Source: Poriferisodalis sp965198245
GTDB lineage: Bacteria > Actinomycetota > Acidimicrobiia > Acidimicrobiales > Poriferisodalaceae
Assembly (NCBI RefSeq): GCF_965198245.1
Contig: NZ_OZ240249.1
Span: forward strand, 620,001-684,000
Direction of reading: 5' to 3'
DNA: 64,000 nucleotides
The notes beneath the pieces were generated by a model. The model was given only the letters and a program-made list of their open reading frames with translations. It searched no databases and was not told where the DNA came from. Shown here piece after piece: positions 9,002 through 18,439 of this stretch. How positions within the stretch are numbered: position 1 is the first letter of the stretch; each line of letters begins with the position of its first letter. The position numbers and the translations under genes were made by a program.

Positions 9002-10582
9002 ATGGAACAGGGTCCCGACAGCCGACCCGAACCCGACGACCCGGCGCGGGATCCCCAGCCCGATGCTGAGCCGGCAGCCGAGACGCAGGATGGGCCGTCC
9101 CGAGGTGCGTCGGTGCAAGAGCCGCTGGCGCGCCCGGGATGCCTGCTGGCAGGAATTGCCGGTGCGGTGGGCGCGCTGGCGGGTGCGCTGATCGCGGGAC
9201 TGATCCTGCTGGTGGCATTGAGCGGCGACAACTCGGATGTCGCCAGGCCGACCGGCACGGTCACGGTGGCCGAGACGCAGGCCGGTTCGGCGTCGCCGGC
9301 TGCCGCCGACACGTCCGAGATGTCCGAGCCAACCAGCACCACACGGGCCGAGACGGCGCCCGAGTCGACCAGTCCTGATTCGGCCGCCGCCGATGACGAG
9401 CCGGTAAGCGACAGCGCTCCTGTCTTGGGGGACGATGCCTACCCGGCGCTTGAACCCACTGTCGTCGCTGAGTACTGGGCGCGGCTGCTCACCGGTGAGG
9501 AGATCGAGCCAGGCTCGCCGTTGGGAAGCCGCATCGAAGGCATCAACATCAAGGCCGTTCTCGAGGCGGTCCAGGAATCGGTCGTCATCGTGAAGGTCAC
9601 AACCGATGAGGGCGACGTCACAGGCTCCGGCTTCATCGTGACCCCGCAGGGGCGCATCGTCACCAACGCCCACGTGGTCGAGAACTCGAACAGGGTGGAC
9701 GTGCGGTTCTTCGGGGGCGAGCTGGTGCCTGCTCGGGTCATGGTCACCGATCCCGCGCGGGATCTCGCGGTGCTTCAAGTCGACCGGGACGGCCTGCCGA
9801 CGGTGCGGCTCGGCTCCACTGACGGCGTGGAAGTCGGCGACGAGGTGATTGCCATTGGCAATGCCCTCGACATCATCGGCGAGCCGACCGTCACGTCGGG
9901 AATCGTGTCGGGTCTCAACCGCTACATCGAATTCGAGGACGGGAAGCGGTTGGTGCGTCTCATCCAGACCGACGCTGCCATCAACCCCGGCAACTCAGGT
10001 GGACCGCTCGTCAACGCCGCCGGAGAAGTCATCGGGGTCAATACGGCGATTGCCCGGAGGCTCTCCGCAGGCATCGGATTCGCCGAAGGCATTGGATACG
10101 CCATCTCGATCGATCATGCTCGACCGATCATCGACCTGCTGCTCGAGGGCGTGGTGCAGGCCAAGGCCTACCTCGGTGTGCGCATCGTCTCGGTCGAGGA
10201 CTGGATCAACCGGGACGGCCCGCCCGATGCCGACGACACGGAGCCGGAGCCGGACGGCGGGATCGGCGATTTGGGTCCGGAGACGGTGGAGCCGGGACCC
10301 GACCCCGACGACGAGCTCGCCGATATCGAGGTTGCGCCCCAGGTCACGTACGGGGCGCTCGTCGTCGGCATCGACCCTGGCGAAGCTGCCGGTCGGGCGG
10401 GTATCGAGCGGGGCGACGTGATTGTCGAATTCGAAGGCGAGACAATCCGGACGAGCAACGACCTAGTGGTGGAGATCTTGGCGCGGCTGCCGGGGGATCG
10501 GGTCGAGATGGGCGTGATCGGCCTCGACGGGAGGCTGCGGTCGGTCGAGCTGGAACTGGGTTCCTTCGAGTCAGAGGAGTAG
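9002..10582 (+). CDS. Membrane-anchored HtrA/DegP-like serine protease with PDZ domain
   Basis: 526 residues. An acidic, proline-rich cytoplasmic stretch (about 1-40) is followed by one membrane segment (about 45-72, GAVGALAGALIAGLILLVAL) and a low-complexity Ser/Thr/Ala/Glu linker. The trypsin-like domain carries the triad His in TNAHVVEN (about 223), Asp in DPARDLAVLQ (about 252) and Ser in NPGNSGGPLVN (about 331). A PDZ domain follows, with GIDPGEAAGRAGIERGDVIV. An acidic insert rich in D/E/P separates protease and PDZ. Such proteins degrade or refold damaged exported proteins outside the membrane. The gene starts 19 bp after the kinase gene. Confidence 0.93.
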   Translation: MEQGPDSRPEPDDPARDPQPDAEPAAETQDGPSRGASVQEPLARPGCLLAGIAGAVGALAGALIAGLILLVALSGDNSDVARPTGTVTVAETQAGSASPAAADTSEMSEPTSTTRAETAPESTSPDSAAADDEPVSDSAPVLGDDAYPALEPTVVAEYWARLLTGEEIEPGSPLGSRIEGINIKAVLEAVQESVVIVKVTTDEGDVTGSGFIVTPQGRIVTNAHVVENSNRVDVRFFGGELVPARVMVTDPARDLAVLQVDRDGLPTVRLGSTDGVEVGDEVIAIGNALDIIGEPTVTSGIVSGLNRYIEFEDGKRLVRLIQTDAAINPGNSGGPLVNAAGEVIGVNTAIARRLSAGIGFAEGIGYAISIDHARPIIDLLLEGVVQAKAYLGVRIVSVEDWINRDGPPDADDTEPEPDGGIGDLGPETVEPGPDPDDELADIEVAPQVTYGALVVGIDPGEAAGRAGIERGDVIVEFEGETIRTSNDLVVEILARLPGDRVEMGVIGLDGRLRSVELELGSFESEE

Positions 10583-10660
10583 ATGCTCCGGCCGGTGAGT
10601 CGCTCAGCGCGTCTCGCACCTGTTCGCGATACTGCAGGCCACGACCAATAAGGGAGCGTC

Positions 10661-11491
10661 ATGACAGATCGAGTCTTCGACACCGGAACCGACGACATCA
10701 TCGTCGAGGTGACCGACGGCGTGATGACCATCACGCTGAACCGCCCCGAACGCCGCAATGCGATGTCCACTCCGATGATGGACGGACTGATCGCTGCGAT
10801 CGCCGACGCCGAGGTGGCCTCCGATGTGGGCGCACTGGTGCTGACCGGGGCCGGCGGGGCCTTCTGCGCCGGCGGCGACGTCAAGGGCATGGCCGCCGCT
10901 GGCGGCGAGGGCGGCGGCAGCCCGCTGCAGTACGACGCCCGGGTGCACAATCAGCGGCGCAGCCAGCGCGACACATCCGGGAAGCTGTACGAGATGCCCA
11001 AGCCGACGATTGCTGCGCTGCCCGGCGCTGCTGCCGGGGCGGGGCTGTCGATGGCGCTGGCGTGCGACCTGCGCTACGCCGCGCCCAACGCGGTGATCAC
11101 GACGGCGTTCGCCCGCGTGGGCTTCAGCGGCGACTACGGCGGCACGTGGTTCATGTCACGCCTCATCGGCTCGGCCAAGGCGCGCGAGCTGTACTTCCTG
11201 TCGGACCGGGTCGATATGGACCAAGCGATGTCATTGGGCTTGGTGAACGGTGTGTTCTCCGCCGAGAGCCTGATGGACGAGGTGGGTGCCATTGCGCGGC
11301 GGCTGGCCAACGGCCCGACCGTGGCGTTCCGGTACATGAAGGAGAACCTGAACCGGGCCGTCAACGGTGGCATGGGCGAGTGCTTGGACATGGAGGCTGC
11401 CCACCACATCCACTGTGGGCAGACCGACGACCACAAGGAAGCGGCGCAAGCTTTCGTGGACAAGCGCGAGCCGGTCTTCCACGGCCGGTAA
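10661..11491 (+). CDS. Enoyl-CoA hydratase/isomerase family protein
   Basis: 276 residues of the crotonase superfamily. The first oxyanion-hole segment is GAGGAFCAGGDVKGM and the second is PGAAAGAGLSMALACDLRYA. The protein length and the C-terminal helices fit a single-domain hydratase or isomerase acting on acyl-CoA thioesters. The usual hydratase Glu pair is not clearly preserved (the region after the second motif reads TTAFARVGFSGDYGG), so isomerase or another crotonase activity is possible. A GGGAGCG-type ribosome site is visible just before the ATG at 10661. The gene lies 78 bp after the HtrA gene and may have its own promoter. Confidence 0.9.
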   Translation: MTDRVFDTGTDDIIVEVTDGVMTITLNRPERRNAMSTPMMDGLIAAIADAEVASDVGALVLTGAGGAFCAGGDVKGMAAAGGEGGGSPLQYDARVHNQRRSQRDTSGKLYEMPKPTIAALPGAAAGAGLSMALACDLRYAAPNAVITTAFARVGFSGDYGGTWFMSRLIGSAKARELYFLSDRVDMDQAMSLGLVNGVFSAESLMDEVGAIARRLANGPTVAFRYMKENLNRAVNGGMGECLDMEAAHHIHCGQTDDHKEAAQAFVDKREPVFHGR

Positions 11492-11768
11492 CGGTCTCGC
11501 CTGTCCGCGCTTCTTCTAAGAACAGTTCGATTTCTGCGATTGGCGGCATGGGCTGAGCCGTACGCTTGTGCGGATGCGGAACGACGTCGACCCCGGCCAG
11601 GTCGATCCGGCGCGGGTGCCGCAAGTTCCTCGCGTCGCGGTGGCAGCCCCGATTATCGAGCGTCGAGACGGTGCCGGTATCGCTGGTCAACGAAAGGGTT
11701 AGGTCACGCCACCCCGCCCGGCATCCGCCGCACATCAACCGCCGCGTCGTCCGGGGGCGCGCGAAGCG

Positions 11769-13145
11769 GTGTCAGGACGGGCCTGGCGGGCGCTCACGGT
11801 GGCGTCGCTGGGCACGGTCTTGGTGGGCTTCAACAGCACCGCGACGAATCTCGCGCTCGATGCGATTCAGGAGAGTTTCGTCGGCGCCACCGCAGCCGAT
11901 GTGGGTTGGGGCATTGCCGGCTTCATGATCGGTACCGCAGCGTTCTTGCCGCTGGCAGGCCGCCTGGCCGATCGCATCGGGCGCAAGCTGATCTTCCAGG
12001 TAGGACTGGTGCTGTTTGCCCTGTCTGCGGTGGCTTCGGCGATTGCGCCCACCGTGTGGACGCTGAATCTGGCCCGGGTGCTGCAGGCCATCGGCGGCGC
12101 GGCGATTCTGCCTGCCTCGCTCAGCTTGGTGCTGCCGCTCTTTCCTACGTCACGACGCACCACCGCTGTGGGTCTGTGGTCTGCTGCGGGCCCGCTGGCG
12201 GCCGGAATTGCCCCGGGACTGTCTGCGCTCTTGCTGGGGGCGGCCGGGTGGCGGGTCCTCTACTTCGTGAGCGCGCCCGTTGCAGTGTTGATGTTCTTGG
12301 TGGCGTGGCGCGTTCTTCGGGAGCTGCCGACGCCGGAGGCTTCGCACCGGCTTGATGTAACCGGCGCCGCAGCAGGGACGATCGGGCTCGCGGCGCTTGT
12401 CACGGCGATCATGCAGGGTGGCCGGGTTTGGGGCTGGACGTCGCCGGTCACACTCACCGTGGCGGTCGTGGGGCTGGGCGCGTTCGCCTGGTTCGTCAAC
12501 AACTCGCTGCGCCATCCGGAGCCGCTGCTGAATCTGCACCTGCTGCGTCGACGCGGCGTATGGGTGACGCAGTTGTCCAACTTCTTGGTGGGCGTCTCGT
12601 CGCAGGCGATCTGGCTGATCTGGCCGCTGTTCATGTTCAACTTCTGGGACTACTCCGCGAACCAAGTCGGACTCGGCGTCACGGTCGGGCCCATCGCGGC
12701 AGGCGCGTCCACCGTGTTCTTCAGCCGGCTGGGCGAACGATGGAGCGCGATCACCCTGTGCCGCACCGGTGCGGCCATACAGATCCTGGCCATCGGATGG
12801 CAGGTGGTGCGGCTGGGCACCGAGGCGGATTATCTCGGCGAGATGGCACCGACGATCGCGCTGTTCGGGTTGGGCTGGGGCATGTGTGTGCCGCTGCTCA
12901 ACAGCGTGGCGCTGGCCTGGGTGGACGAGTCGTACTTCGGCGAGATCAGCGGACTGTTCAACACGCTGCGGTACGCAGCTTCCGCGATCGGCATCGCCGG
13001 CCTGTTCGCGCTGCTGAAGGACGAATCCGGCGAGAGCGCGCTCGTCTACTACCAGCATGTGCTGTCGTTCTTCCTGGTCTTCGCGATTGCGGCGTTCGTG
13101 TCGCTGTGGATTCCCATCGGACGACCGGACCGCTCGCGCGGATAA
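11769..13145 (+). CDS. MFS transporter, DHA2 (EmrB/QacA)-like multidrug efflux type
   Basis: 458 residues with 12-14 hydrophobic segments. The MFS motif A appears as GRLADRIGRKLIF after helix 2, and motif C-like glycine-rich helix GPLAAGIAPGLSALLLGAAG fits drug/proton antiporters. Family members export drugs or metabolites in exchange for protons. The start is GTG at 11769, directly before the first helix; no RBS is obvious. The 277 bp upstream hold a 42-codon open frame (11574-11702) whose VPRVAVAAPIIERRDG resembles the first strand of NUDIX hydrolases; it may be a gene remnant, but this is weak. A hydrolytic role is not involved; substrate unknown. Confidence 0.88.
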   Translation: MSGRAWRALTVASLGTVLVGFNSTATNLALDAIQESFVGATAADVGWGIAGFMIGTAAFLPLAGRLADRIGRKLIFQVGLVLFALSAVASAIAPTVWTLNLARVLQAIGGAAILPASLSLVLPLFPTSRRTTAVGLWSAAGPLAAGIAPGLSALLLGAAGWRVLYFVSAPVAVLMFLVAWRVLRELPTPEASHRLDVTGAAAGTIGLAALVTAIMQGGRVWGWTSPVTLTVAVVGLGAFAWFVNNSLRHPEPLLNLHLLRRRGVWVTQLSNFLVGVSSQAIWLIWPLFMFNFWDYSANQVGLGVTVGPIAAGASTVFFSRLGERWSAITLCRTGAAIQILAIGWQVVRLGTEADYLGEMAPTIALFGLGWGMCVPLLNSVALAWVDESYFGEISGLFNTLRYAASAIGIAGLFALLKDESGESALVYYQHVLSFFLVFAIAAFVSLWIPIGRPDRSRG

Positions 13146-13199
13146 CGATCAGCTTTTGCGAATGGTGCCCTGCAATCGTGTATGGCACGCTGATCACCT

Positions 13200-13706
13200 G
13201 TGTCGTTGGATCAGATGCTCCGGCTGTTCGCGGTGGCAGCGCTTGCCTGCAATGCGGCGACCGTTGTGGTGTTGTTCCGCCGCGCACGTGGGCGGCAGCT
13301 GAGTGCTCGTACCGTCACGGGAGTCGCCGCGGCGCTGGCGGTGGGGGCCATGCTCGGCTCGTTGTACCTGTCGGAGATTGCGCACCTTGAGCCGTGCCGC
13401 TGGTGCTGGTTCCAGCGCATCGCCATGTACCCGCTGGCGCTCGTGCTGGTGATCGGGATGCTCGTTCGTGATCGGGGCGTGTACCGCTACGGGCTGCCGA
13501 TGTGCGTGATCGGCGCCGCGATGTCGACCTGGCACTACTTGCTGCAGCACTTCCCAGGTCTTGAGGGCGCCACGACGTGCAGCCTGACCAGTCCGTGCAC
13601 AGTTCGGTACGCATGGGAGTTCGGCTTCGTGTCGATCCCGTATATGGCCGGCAGCGTGTTCGTCCTGGTTGGGGTGCTGTTGAACCTGTCGCGCCGCCGT
13701 TCCTGA
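13200..13706 (+). CDS. Disulfide bond formation protein, DsbB/BdbC family
   Basis: 168 residues with four membrane helices. A first redox pair CRWC (in EPCRWCWFQRIAMYPLA) comes after helix 2 and a second pair in TTCSLTSPC between helices 3 and 4, exactly the layout of DsbB. The family passes electrons from a periplasmic thiol oxidase to quinone, sustaining disulfide formation in exported proteins. The start is GTG 13200, 54 bp after the MFS stop. No DsbA-like partner is seen in the window. Confidence 0.92.
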   Translation: MSLDQMLRLFAVAALACNAATVVVLFRRARGRQLSARTVTGVAAALAVGAMLGSLYLSEIAHLEPCRWCWFQRIAMYPLALVLVIGMLVRDRGVYRYGLPMCVIGAAMSTWHYLLQHFPGLEGATTCSLTSPCTVRYAWEFGFVSIPYMAGSVFVLVGVLLNLSRRRS

Positions 13707-13782
13707 CGACTCTTCGTTCCTGACTATGAGTCGGTGCGTCTGGCTCCTACGGTGTTGACATGATCAAGAACGCGACCCAGCG

Positions 13783-14664
13783 ATGAGGCGGCTTCTGAAC
13801 AGGTTGATTCCCCGGACCACAGGCGGCTGCTGGGCTGCTGCTGCCGGCACTGCGGTGTTAGCCGCGCTGGCCTTCTACCTGGCCTTCTTCGTGTTCGGCT
13901 TCCATCTGATCTTTGTGGATGAGGTGGTGGACGAAGAGGCCCCCGAATTCGTCGGCGCTGATGCCGACATCGACGAGCTGATCAGCGAGGCGCGGGGCGA
14001 CGACACTGACGCAGCGGCCGCTGCCGACGAGCGCGCCGCGGTCGACCAACAGATCGCCGAGCTGGAATCAGAGATCGTCAGCGTGCGTGATGCCGCGATG
14101 GCGCAGGACACCGACGAGGCCATGGAGGCCATGTACCAGCAGGTGGATGTGCTGCAGGCCGAGCTAGCGGAGTTGGAGGCCGAGCGTGAGCGGCTGATGA
14201 CCCCGACTGAAGTCGAGCAGGCCGCCGAAGCTGAGAAGCAGGTCACCGAGCACTCGATGTCGGTAGCCGAGCACATGCTTGATGAACCCGAGGCGGTCGA
14301 CATGCCCGATGACGGCGGCGTGCGGGTGACCGCAGTGGGCACGTTCGGAGCCCGGTCGCATCCCGCCTCGGGCGTTGCGGTGGTGCTCACCGACGGCACT
14401 CAGACGTTCCTGCGGTTCGATGACGACTTCGCCACCGATAACGGTCCCGATCTGAACGTGTACCTGACAGCAGCAGGCCCCGACGCCTCGGTCGGCGATC
14501 TCGCAGCCGATTTCGTCGACCTGGGCGACCTCAAGGGCAACATCGGTGCACAGAACTACGAGATCCCTGCCGATGTGGACCTCGAGCGCTACAGCACCGT
14601 GGCCATCTGGTGTGTCCGCTTCAACGTCGTGTTCGGCACGGCCGAATTGGAGCCGATGGGCTGA
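13783..14664 (+). CDS. Membrane-anchored protein with coiled coil and DM13 domain
   Basis: 293 residues. One N-terminal membrane helix (about 20-45, LAALAFYLAFFVFGFHLIFV) is followed by an acidic, Ala/Glu-rich coiled coil (about 70-160) and a C-terminal DM13 domain (about 180-290). DM13 features visible are the electron-transfer-like core LRFDDDFATDNGPDLNVYL, LKGNIGAQNYEIP and a late WCVRFNVVFGTAEL with the conserved Cys. DM13 domains are extracellular and often lie near redox proteins, so the DsbB gene 76 bp upstream is a sensible neighbour. The exact role is unknown. Confidence 0.87.
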   Translation: MRRLLNRLIPRTTGGCWAAAAGTAVLAALAFYLAFFVFGFHLIFVDEVVDEEAPEFVGADADIDELISEARGDDTDAAAAADERAAVDQQIAELESEIVSVRDAAMAQDTDEAMEAMYQQVDVLQAELAELEAERERLMTPTEVEQAAEAEKQVTEHSMSVAEHMLDEPEAVDMPDDGGVRVTAVGTFGARSHPASGVAVVLTDGTQTFLRFDDDFATDNGPDLNVYLTAAGPDASVGDLAADFVDLGDLKGNIGAQNYEIPADVDLERYSTVAIWCVRFNVVFGTAELEPMG

Positions 14665-14691
14665 GTCAAGCGGGCGCGATGGTGCCCGTGT

Positions 14692-15726
14692 TCAGGCTGA
14701 GTTGCCGGCTGTCGGAATGGCCTGGATGTCCTGGATCACATCGGGCGGCAGATCGGCGCCGATGTCCATGGCGACGCTGGCGTTGACCTCGTCGACAAGT
14801 CCGTCGAAATGCTCCGCAATGGCGCTGGCGATCTCGTCGTGGCGGCCGACAGCGGCGAACAGCCGCACCACGTCGTCGTCGATGCAGCCGGCCATTTCGC
14901 CCCAGCCGTCGTTGCGTGAGAGATGGTTGAGGCGTTCCCCGAGCTCGCCCAGGTCGTGCTGTTCGAGCACTGGCCAGTACGCCCGGGTGCTGCCGTAGAA
15001 GCCGATCCGGTACCGGACCCACTCGACCATGCGCTCGACGGCCTCGTCGTCGGGCCCGGTGCAGATGAACCCGCCGCCGGTCACCCAGAAGTCGCTGCGG
15101 TTGTGCCCGGCCCGATCCAGCCCGGTCTGCAGCTGCGGCATGACATGTTCCCGCAGGTAGTCCGGCGTGCAGAAGCCATGGAGGCGTACACCGTCGCAGT
15201 GCTGCCCGGCCACTCGCAGCATGGCCGGCGCGACCGCAGCGATCATGATCGGCGGTGGTGGACCGTCGAGCCGTTCGGGCGTGAAGTTCGGCGTCATGAG
15301 GGAGAAGCGGTAGTGCTCGCCCTCGTAGCTGAGCCGTTCGCCCGTGGCCCACGTGTGCCAGATGGCTCGCAGCGCTTGAACGTACTCGGCCATGCGAGGC
15401 GCCGGCGCCGACCACGGCACGCTGAACCGCCGCTCGTTGTGCCCCTTGACCTGGCTGCCGATGCCCAGCACGAACCGCCCGCCCGAGGCGGCCTGCAGGT
15501 CCCATGCGGTCGACGCCGTCACCATCGGGCTGCGAGGGAAGCTGATCGCCACGCTCGTCGACAGTCGCACCCGCTCGCTGTGCACCGCTGCGATGCCCAG
15601 CGGGATGAACGGCTCGTGCCGGTTCTCCATGGTGACGACGCAGTCGTACCCGTCGGCCTCGATCCGCCGAACCTCGTCGGGCACAGCTCGCAGGTTGTGC
15701 TGAGGCAATGTCGCGTTGACGTGCAT
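14692..15726 (-). CDS. LLM class F420-dependent oxidoreductase
   Basis: 344 residues with the TIM-barrel pattern of bacterial-luciferase-like monooxygenases. Visible are SERVRLSTSVAISFPRSP, GGRFVLGIGSQVKGHNERR and the mid-domain IMIAAVAPAMLRVAGQHCDG, all typical of F420-dependent members common in actinobacteria. Likely cofactor is reduced F420 or FMN; the substrate is unknown. The ATG at 15726 has a good ribosome site (AGGAG, 7 bp upstream). The gene converges on the DM13 gene with 27 bp between stops. The protein has normal length and no visible defect. Confidence 0.9.
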   Translation of the reverse strand: MHVNATLPQHNLRAVPDEVRRIEADGYDCVVTMENRHEPFIPLGIAAVHSERVRLSTSVAISFPRSPMVTASTAWDLQAASGGRFVLGIGSQVKGHNERRFSVPWSAPAPRMAEYVQALRAIWHTWATGERLSYEGEHYRFSLMTPNFTPERLDGPPPPIMIAAVAPAMLRVAGQHCDGVRLHGFCTPDYLREHVMPQLQTGLDRAGHNRSDFWVTGGGFICTGPDDEAVERMVEWVRYRIGFYGSTRAYWPVLEQHDLGELGERLNHLSRNDGWGEMAGCIDDDVVRLFAAVGRHDEIASAIAEHFDGLVDEVNASVAMDIGADLPPDVIQDIQAIPTAGNSA

Positions 15727-16042
15727 AAGGCACTCCTGTCTTCCAGCGACCTCTGTCGAGGAGGCCTATCGCTGAGCCATATTGCTGCATCCGCCAGGTG
15801 GTTGCTGCCGGTACCGCAACTCCACGCCGAGCTCGCAGCGGTCGAGTCCTCCGCGGCCGAAGAACGGCGACCGAGCGAAAGTGGCCGAACGACGGCGCCC
15901 GAACCCCTGATCCGCTCGTGCACCCTGCGCCTTCGGCAGCGTGGTGGTTCAGGACGTAGGAACGTCGTGCCGGGGTCGTGGGTGACCAGGCTGGTGATGC
16001 CGGCCTAGAGGACCCAAGCAGACCGCGAGGACGATCCGCCCG
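15727..16042. other. Intergenic region without a supported gene
   Basis: The 316 bp hold the ribosome site and presumably the promoter of the LLM oxidoreductase at the left end. I see no coding frame with plausible composition, no strong hairpin and no repeat in the remainder. Confidence 0.6.
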
Positions 16043-18184
16043 CTATGACGGGACCCTGCTTGGCACCGTCAGGGTGAGATCCTGCGAGAGCGCCATTCCC
16101 GCTGCGGTGCACACCTGAGTCTGGGAACGGGCTGGCCCGTCGCTCGGCGTGGCGCATTCGGTTGCAGCCCGCAGCAACAGCGTGACATCGCCAGTACCGC
16201 TCGGCTTGACGTGGATCTCCCATAGGTCGCTGCGCCCATCGACGCGCTTGAACTTGAGGGCTGTGCCGTTGGTCACGTCCAGCAAGTCGTCACGCAGCGT
16301 GCGGTAGCTGACAGCGATCGGCTCGCTGAACTGCACACGCACGGTGAACTCGCGGCTGCCATCGTGCGCGTGAGGAACCGTCGACGCGACGAACTCCGCA
16401 GTCAGCGTCGGGTCGTCGTTGCCGCCGTCGCCATCATCGCCGCCGCTGCCGTCGTCGCTGCCATCGTGCGACGGCGGAATCGTCGACGCGACGGGCTCCG
16501 CACTCAGCTCTGGCATGTTGTAGGCGTAGATGCGGGCATCTGTGTTGTCGGCCACCCACATCGTGCTGCCGTTGGACCAGATGCCTTTGGGACTGTCGTT
16601 GCCTGCTGCGAGCAACCCGTCGAGGTCCAAGTCGGCCTTGCGGTCGCCCGTGTGCAGGCCGTAGGCATAGATCTTGGCATCGTGGTCGTCGCTCACCCAC
16701 ATGACCGTGCCGTCGGACCACAGAGCAGCAGCCCGGTCGTTGCCTGCTGAGCCCAGCCCGGTGATGTCCTGGCTGGACCTGCGAGCGCCGGTGTGCAGGT
16801 CGTAGGCGTAGATCACGTCGTCGCTGTGGTCGGCCACCCACATCGTCACCCCGTCGGACCACAGGCCCTTGGGGTGGTTGTTGTGCGCACTGTCCAATGA
16901 GTCGATGTCGCGGCCCGTCACACGGGCGCCCGTGTGCAGGTCATAGGCGTAGATCTGGTCGTCGTTGTCGTCGCTCACCCACATGATCGCGCCGTCGGAC
17001 CACACGCCGTTCGCGTGGTGATTGCCCGCCGAGCCCAACGCGCTGATGTCCTTGGAGGCGTCGCGGGTCATGTCGGCCAGGCTGTAGGCGTAAACGTAAC
17101 CGCCCAGATTGGTGACCCACATCGTCACACCGTCAGACCAGATCGCCCGGGCAGTTGAGTTGCCTGAGGCAAGCAACCTGTCATCCGGCAGCACACCCCA
17201 CTCGGACGCTGCCCGGTCGACAGTGACCGTGTGGGTCTCGTCGTCGCTGCTGTCGCTGTCGTTCCCGTCATCGTCGGCGTGCGTGTCATCCGCCTCAGCG
17301 ACGGTGAACTCGTAGCGGTACAGCGCCCCGGGCTCGAACTCGTCTGTCAAGACGAATACGGCGCTTCCCGGTTTGCAGGCCACGATCCACAGCGACTGGT
17401 CGATCGCGCGACGCCATCCGGAGGTGTCGTCTTGTTGCCCCGCGCACGCCTGGGCAGGATCGACCGACGGCGGCTCGGTGGCGCTGTAGGGCTGCGCGTG
17501 CGATGCGAACTGGCCCGGCTGGGCGGCGTTGACATAGACGTAGGCGTGCCCGAACATCGACAGCAGAACATCGCTGCGAACGAATATCCGCTGCCACTCG
17601 CCGTGCACGCGCATGTCCAACGAGCGCGGATCGGGATCGAGCCATGCGTCGAGTTTGGGCTGGGGCGGCGGGCCTGGCGTCACCCCTGCTACCAGGTACC
17701 TCGAGACCACGAACGTGGTCCTGCTGGACGCAAGCTGAACCTCGGAATCTGACGGCGTGGCCCCTGGCCGGACCAGATTGATCTTGAGCACATAGGGTCC
17801 GCCCACCGGGCACTGCGCACTGATCGTGGCCGAGACAACGACGTCGCCGTTGTGGGCCGTGTGCTGAGTGTCCGCGCCGATGCCGCTGCCCTCGCATTCG
17901 TCCTTGTCGGCGCCGTAGCGCTGTACATCGGCCCGGAACGTGACCGAACTGTCGGCCTCAAGATTGCTGACCGACACCGCCACGTCGATGGCGGTGTTCG
18001 CTGGCACGGCCCGGCCCGGTGACAATTCCACCGACACCGTCGCCGCGGAATGTGCGTTCGACACACTGGGGACGCCAAGCCACAGCGCGAGCAGCGCTGC
18101 CAAGAAGACCGCCACAGCGATTGTCCGTCGGGCTGACCGCCCCTTCTTGGGGCGGATGTCGCGTCGGCGAGATATTGGATTCAT
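16043..18184 (-). CDS. Secreted protein with five 'WSDG..MWV' beta-propeller-like repeats
   Basis: A Sec signal peptide (TIAVAVFLAALLALWLGVPS) starts about 25 residues after the chosen ATG at 18184. An N-terminal adhesin-like domain of about 300 residues follows, then an acidic linker (DDGNDSDSSDDE). Next come five repeats of about 45 residues, each with WSDG-x-x-MWV and IYAYDL-like strands, then a glycine/aspartate-rich linker and a C-terminal domain with REFTVRVQFSEPIAVSYRTL. Such repeats are common in secreted proteins of marine Acidimicrobiia; their function is unknown, with surface binding a guess. The frame stays open upstream to 18235, but those codons (TPIEIETRHQT) are the tail of an IS3 transposase. 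The first residues, MNPISRRRDI, also match IS end sequence read in another frame. Confidence 0.82.
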   Translation of the reverse strand: MNPISRRRDIRPKKGRSARRTIAVAVFLAALLALWLGVPSVSNAHSAATVSVELSPGRAVPANTAIDVAVSVSNLEADSSVTFRADVQRYGADKDECEGSGIGADTQHTAHNGDVVVSATISAQCPVGGPYVLKINLVRPGATPSDSEVQLASSRTTFVVSRYLVAGVTPGPPPQPKLDAWLDPDPRSLDMRVHGEWQRIFVRSDVLLSMFGHAYVYVNAAQPGQFASHAQPYSATEPPSVDPAQACAGQQDDTSGWRRAIDQSLWIVACKPGSAVFVLTDEFEPGALYRYEFTVAEADDTHADDDGNDSDSSDDETHTVTVDRAASEWGVLPDDRLLASGNSTARAIWSDGVTMWVTNLGGYVYAYSLADMTRDASKDISALGSAGNHHANGVWSDGAIMWVSDDNDDQIYAYDLHTGARVTGRDIDSLDSAHNNHPKGLWSDGVTMWVADHSDDVIYAYDLHTGARRSSQDITGLGSAGNDRAAALWSDGTVMWVSDDHDAKIYAYGLHTGDRKADLDLDGLLAAGNDSPKGIWSNGSTMWVADNTDARIYAYNMPELSAEPVASTIPPSHDGSDDGSGGDDGDGGNDDPTLTAEFVASTVPHAHDGSREFTVRVQFSEPIAVSYRTLRDDLLDVTNGTALKFKRVDGRSDLWEIHVKPSGTGDVTLLLRAATECATPSDGPARSQTQVCTAAGMALSQDLTLTVPSRVPS

Positions 18185-18437
18185 GCCGCCGGTAGACGTT
18201 TGGTGTCGGGTCTCGATCTCGATGGGCGTCACCATGCCAAGCGAGGTATGCCGCGGCTGTCGGTTGTGCCCTATTTCGAGGTATTCGGGGATTTCATTAG
18301 TCAGATCGACACGTTTGTGTCGGCGCTTGAGGTCCGGGCTGGTGCTGCCGGATCTTGCGTTGCTGCTCTCGGTCGTCCATCAGGACTTCCTCTCGCGAGA
18401 AACCCTGACTCTCAACAACCTCCGTCAGTTTCAGATC
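18160..18437 (-). pseudogene. Internally deleted IS3-family element remnant
   Basis: Read on the minus strand, the right part encodes NEIPEYLEIGHNRQPRHTSL and then GMVTPIEIETRHQTSTGG. This is the last part of an IS3 OrfB transposase and is nearly the same as the intact tail at 35291-35420. Upstream, next to the tRNA, lies a piece that begins with an ORF start ATGGACGACCGAG and breaks off after about 25 codons. The element has therefore lost nearly all its middle. About 70 bp of the upstream part recurs at 45772-45841. The IS terminus overlaps the start of the secreted protein gene. Confidence 0.72.
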
Positions 18438-18439
18438 TG

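Noticed and set aside
14923..16008. Plus-strand frame opposite the LLM oxidoreductase
   Set aside because: The minus-strand frame carries clear luciferase-like motifs and a ribosome site; the plus-strand frame has none.
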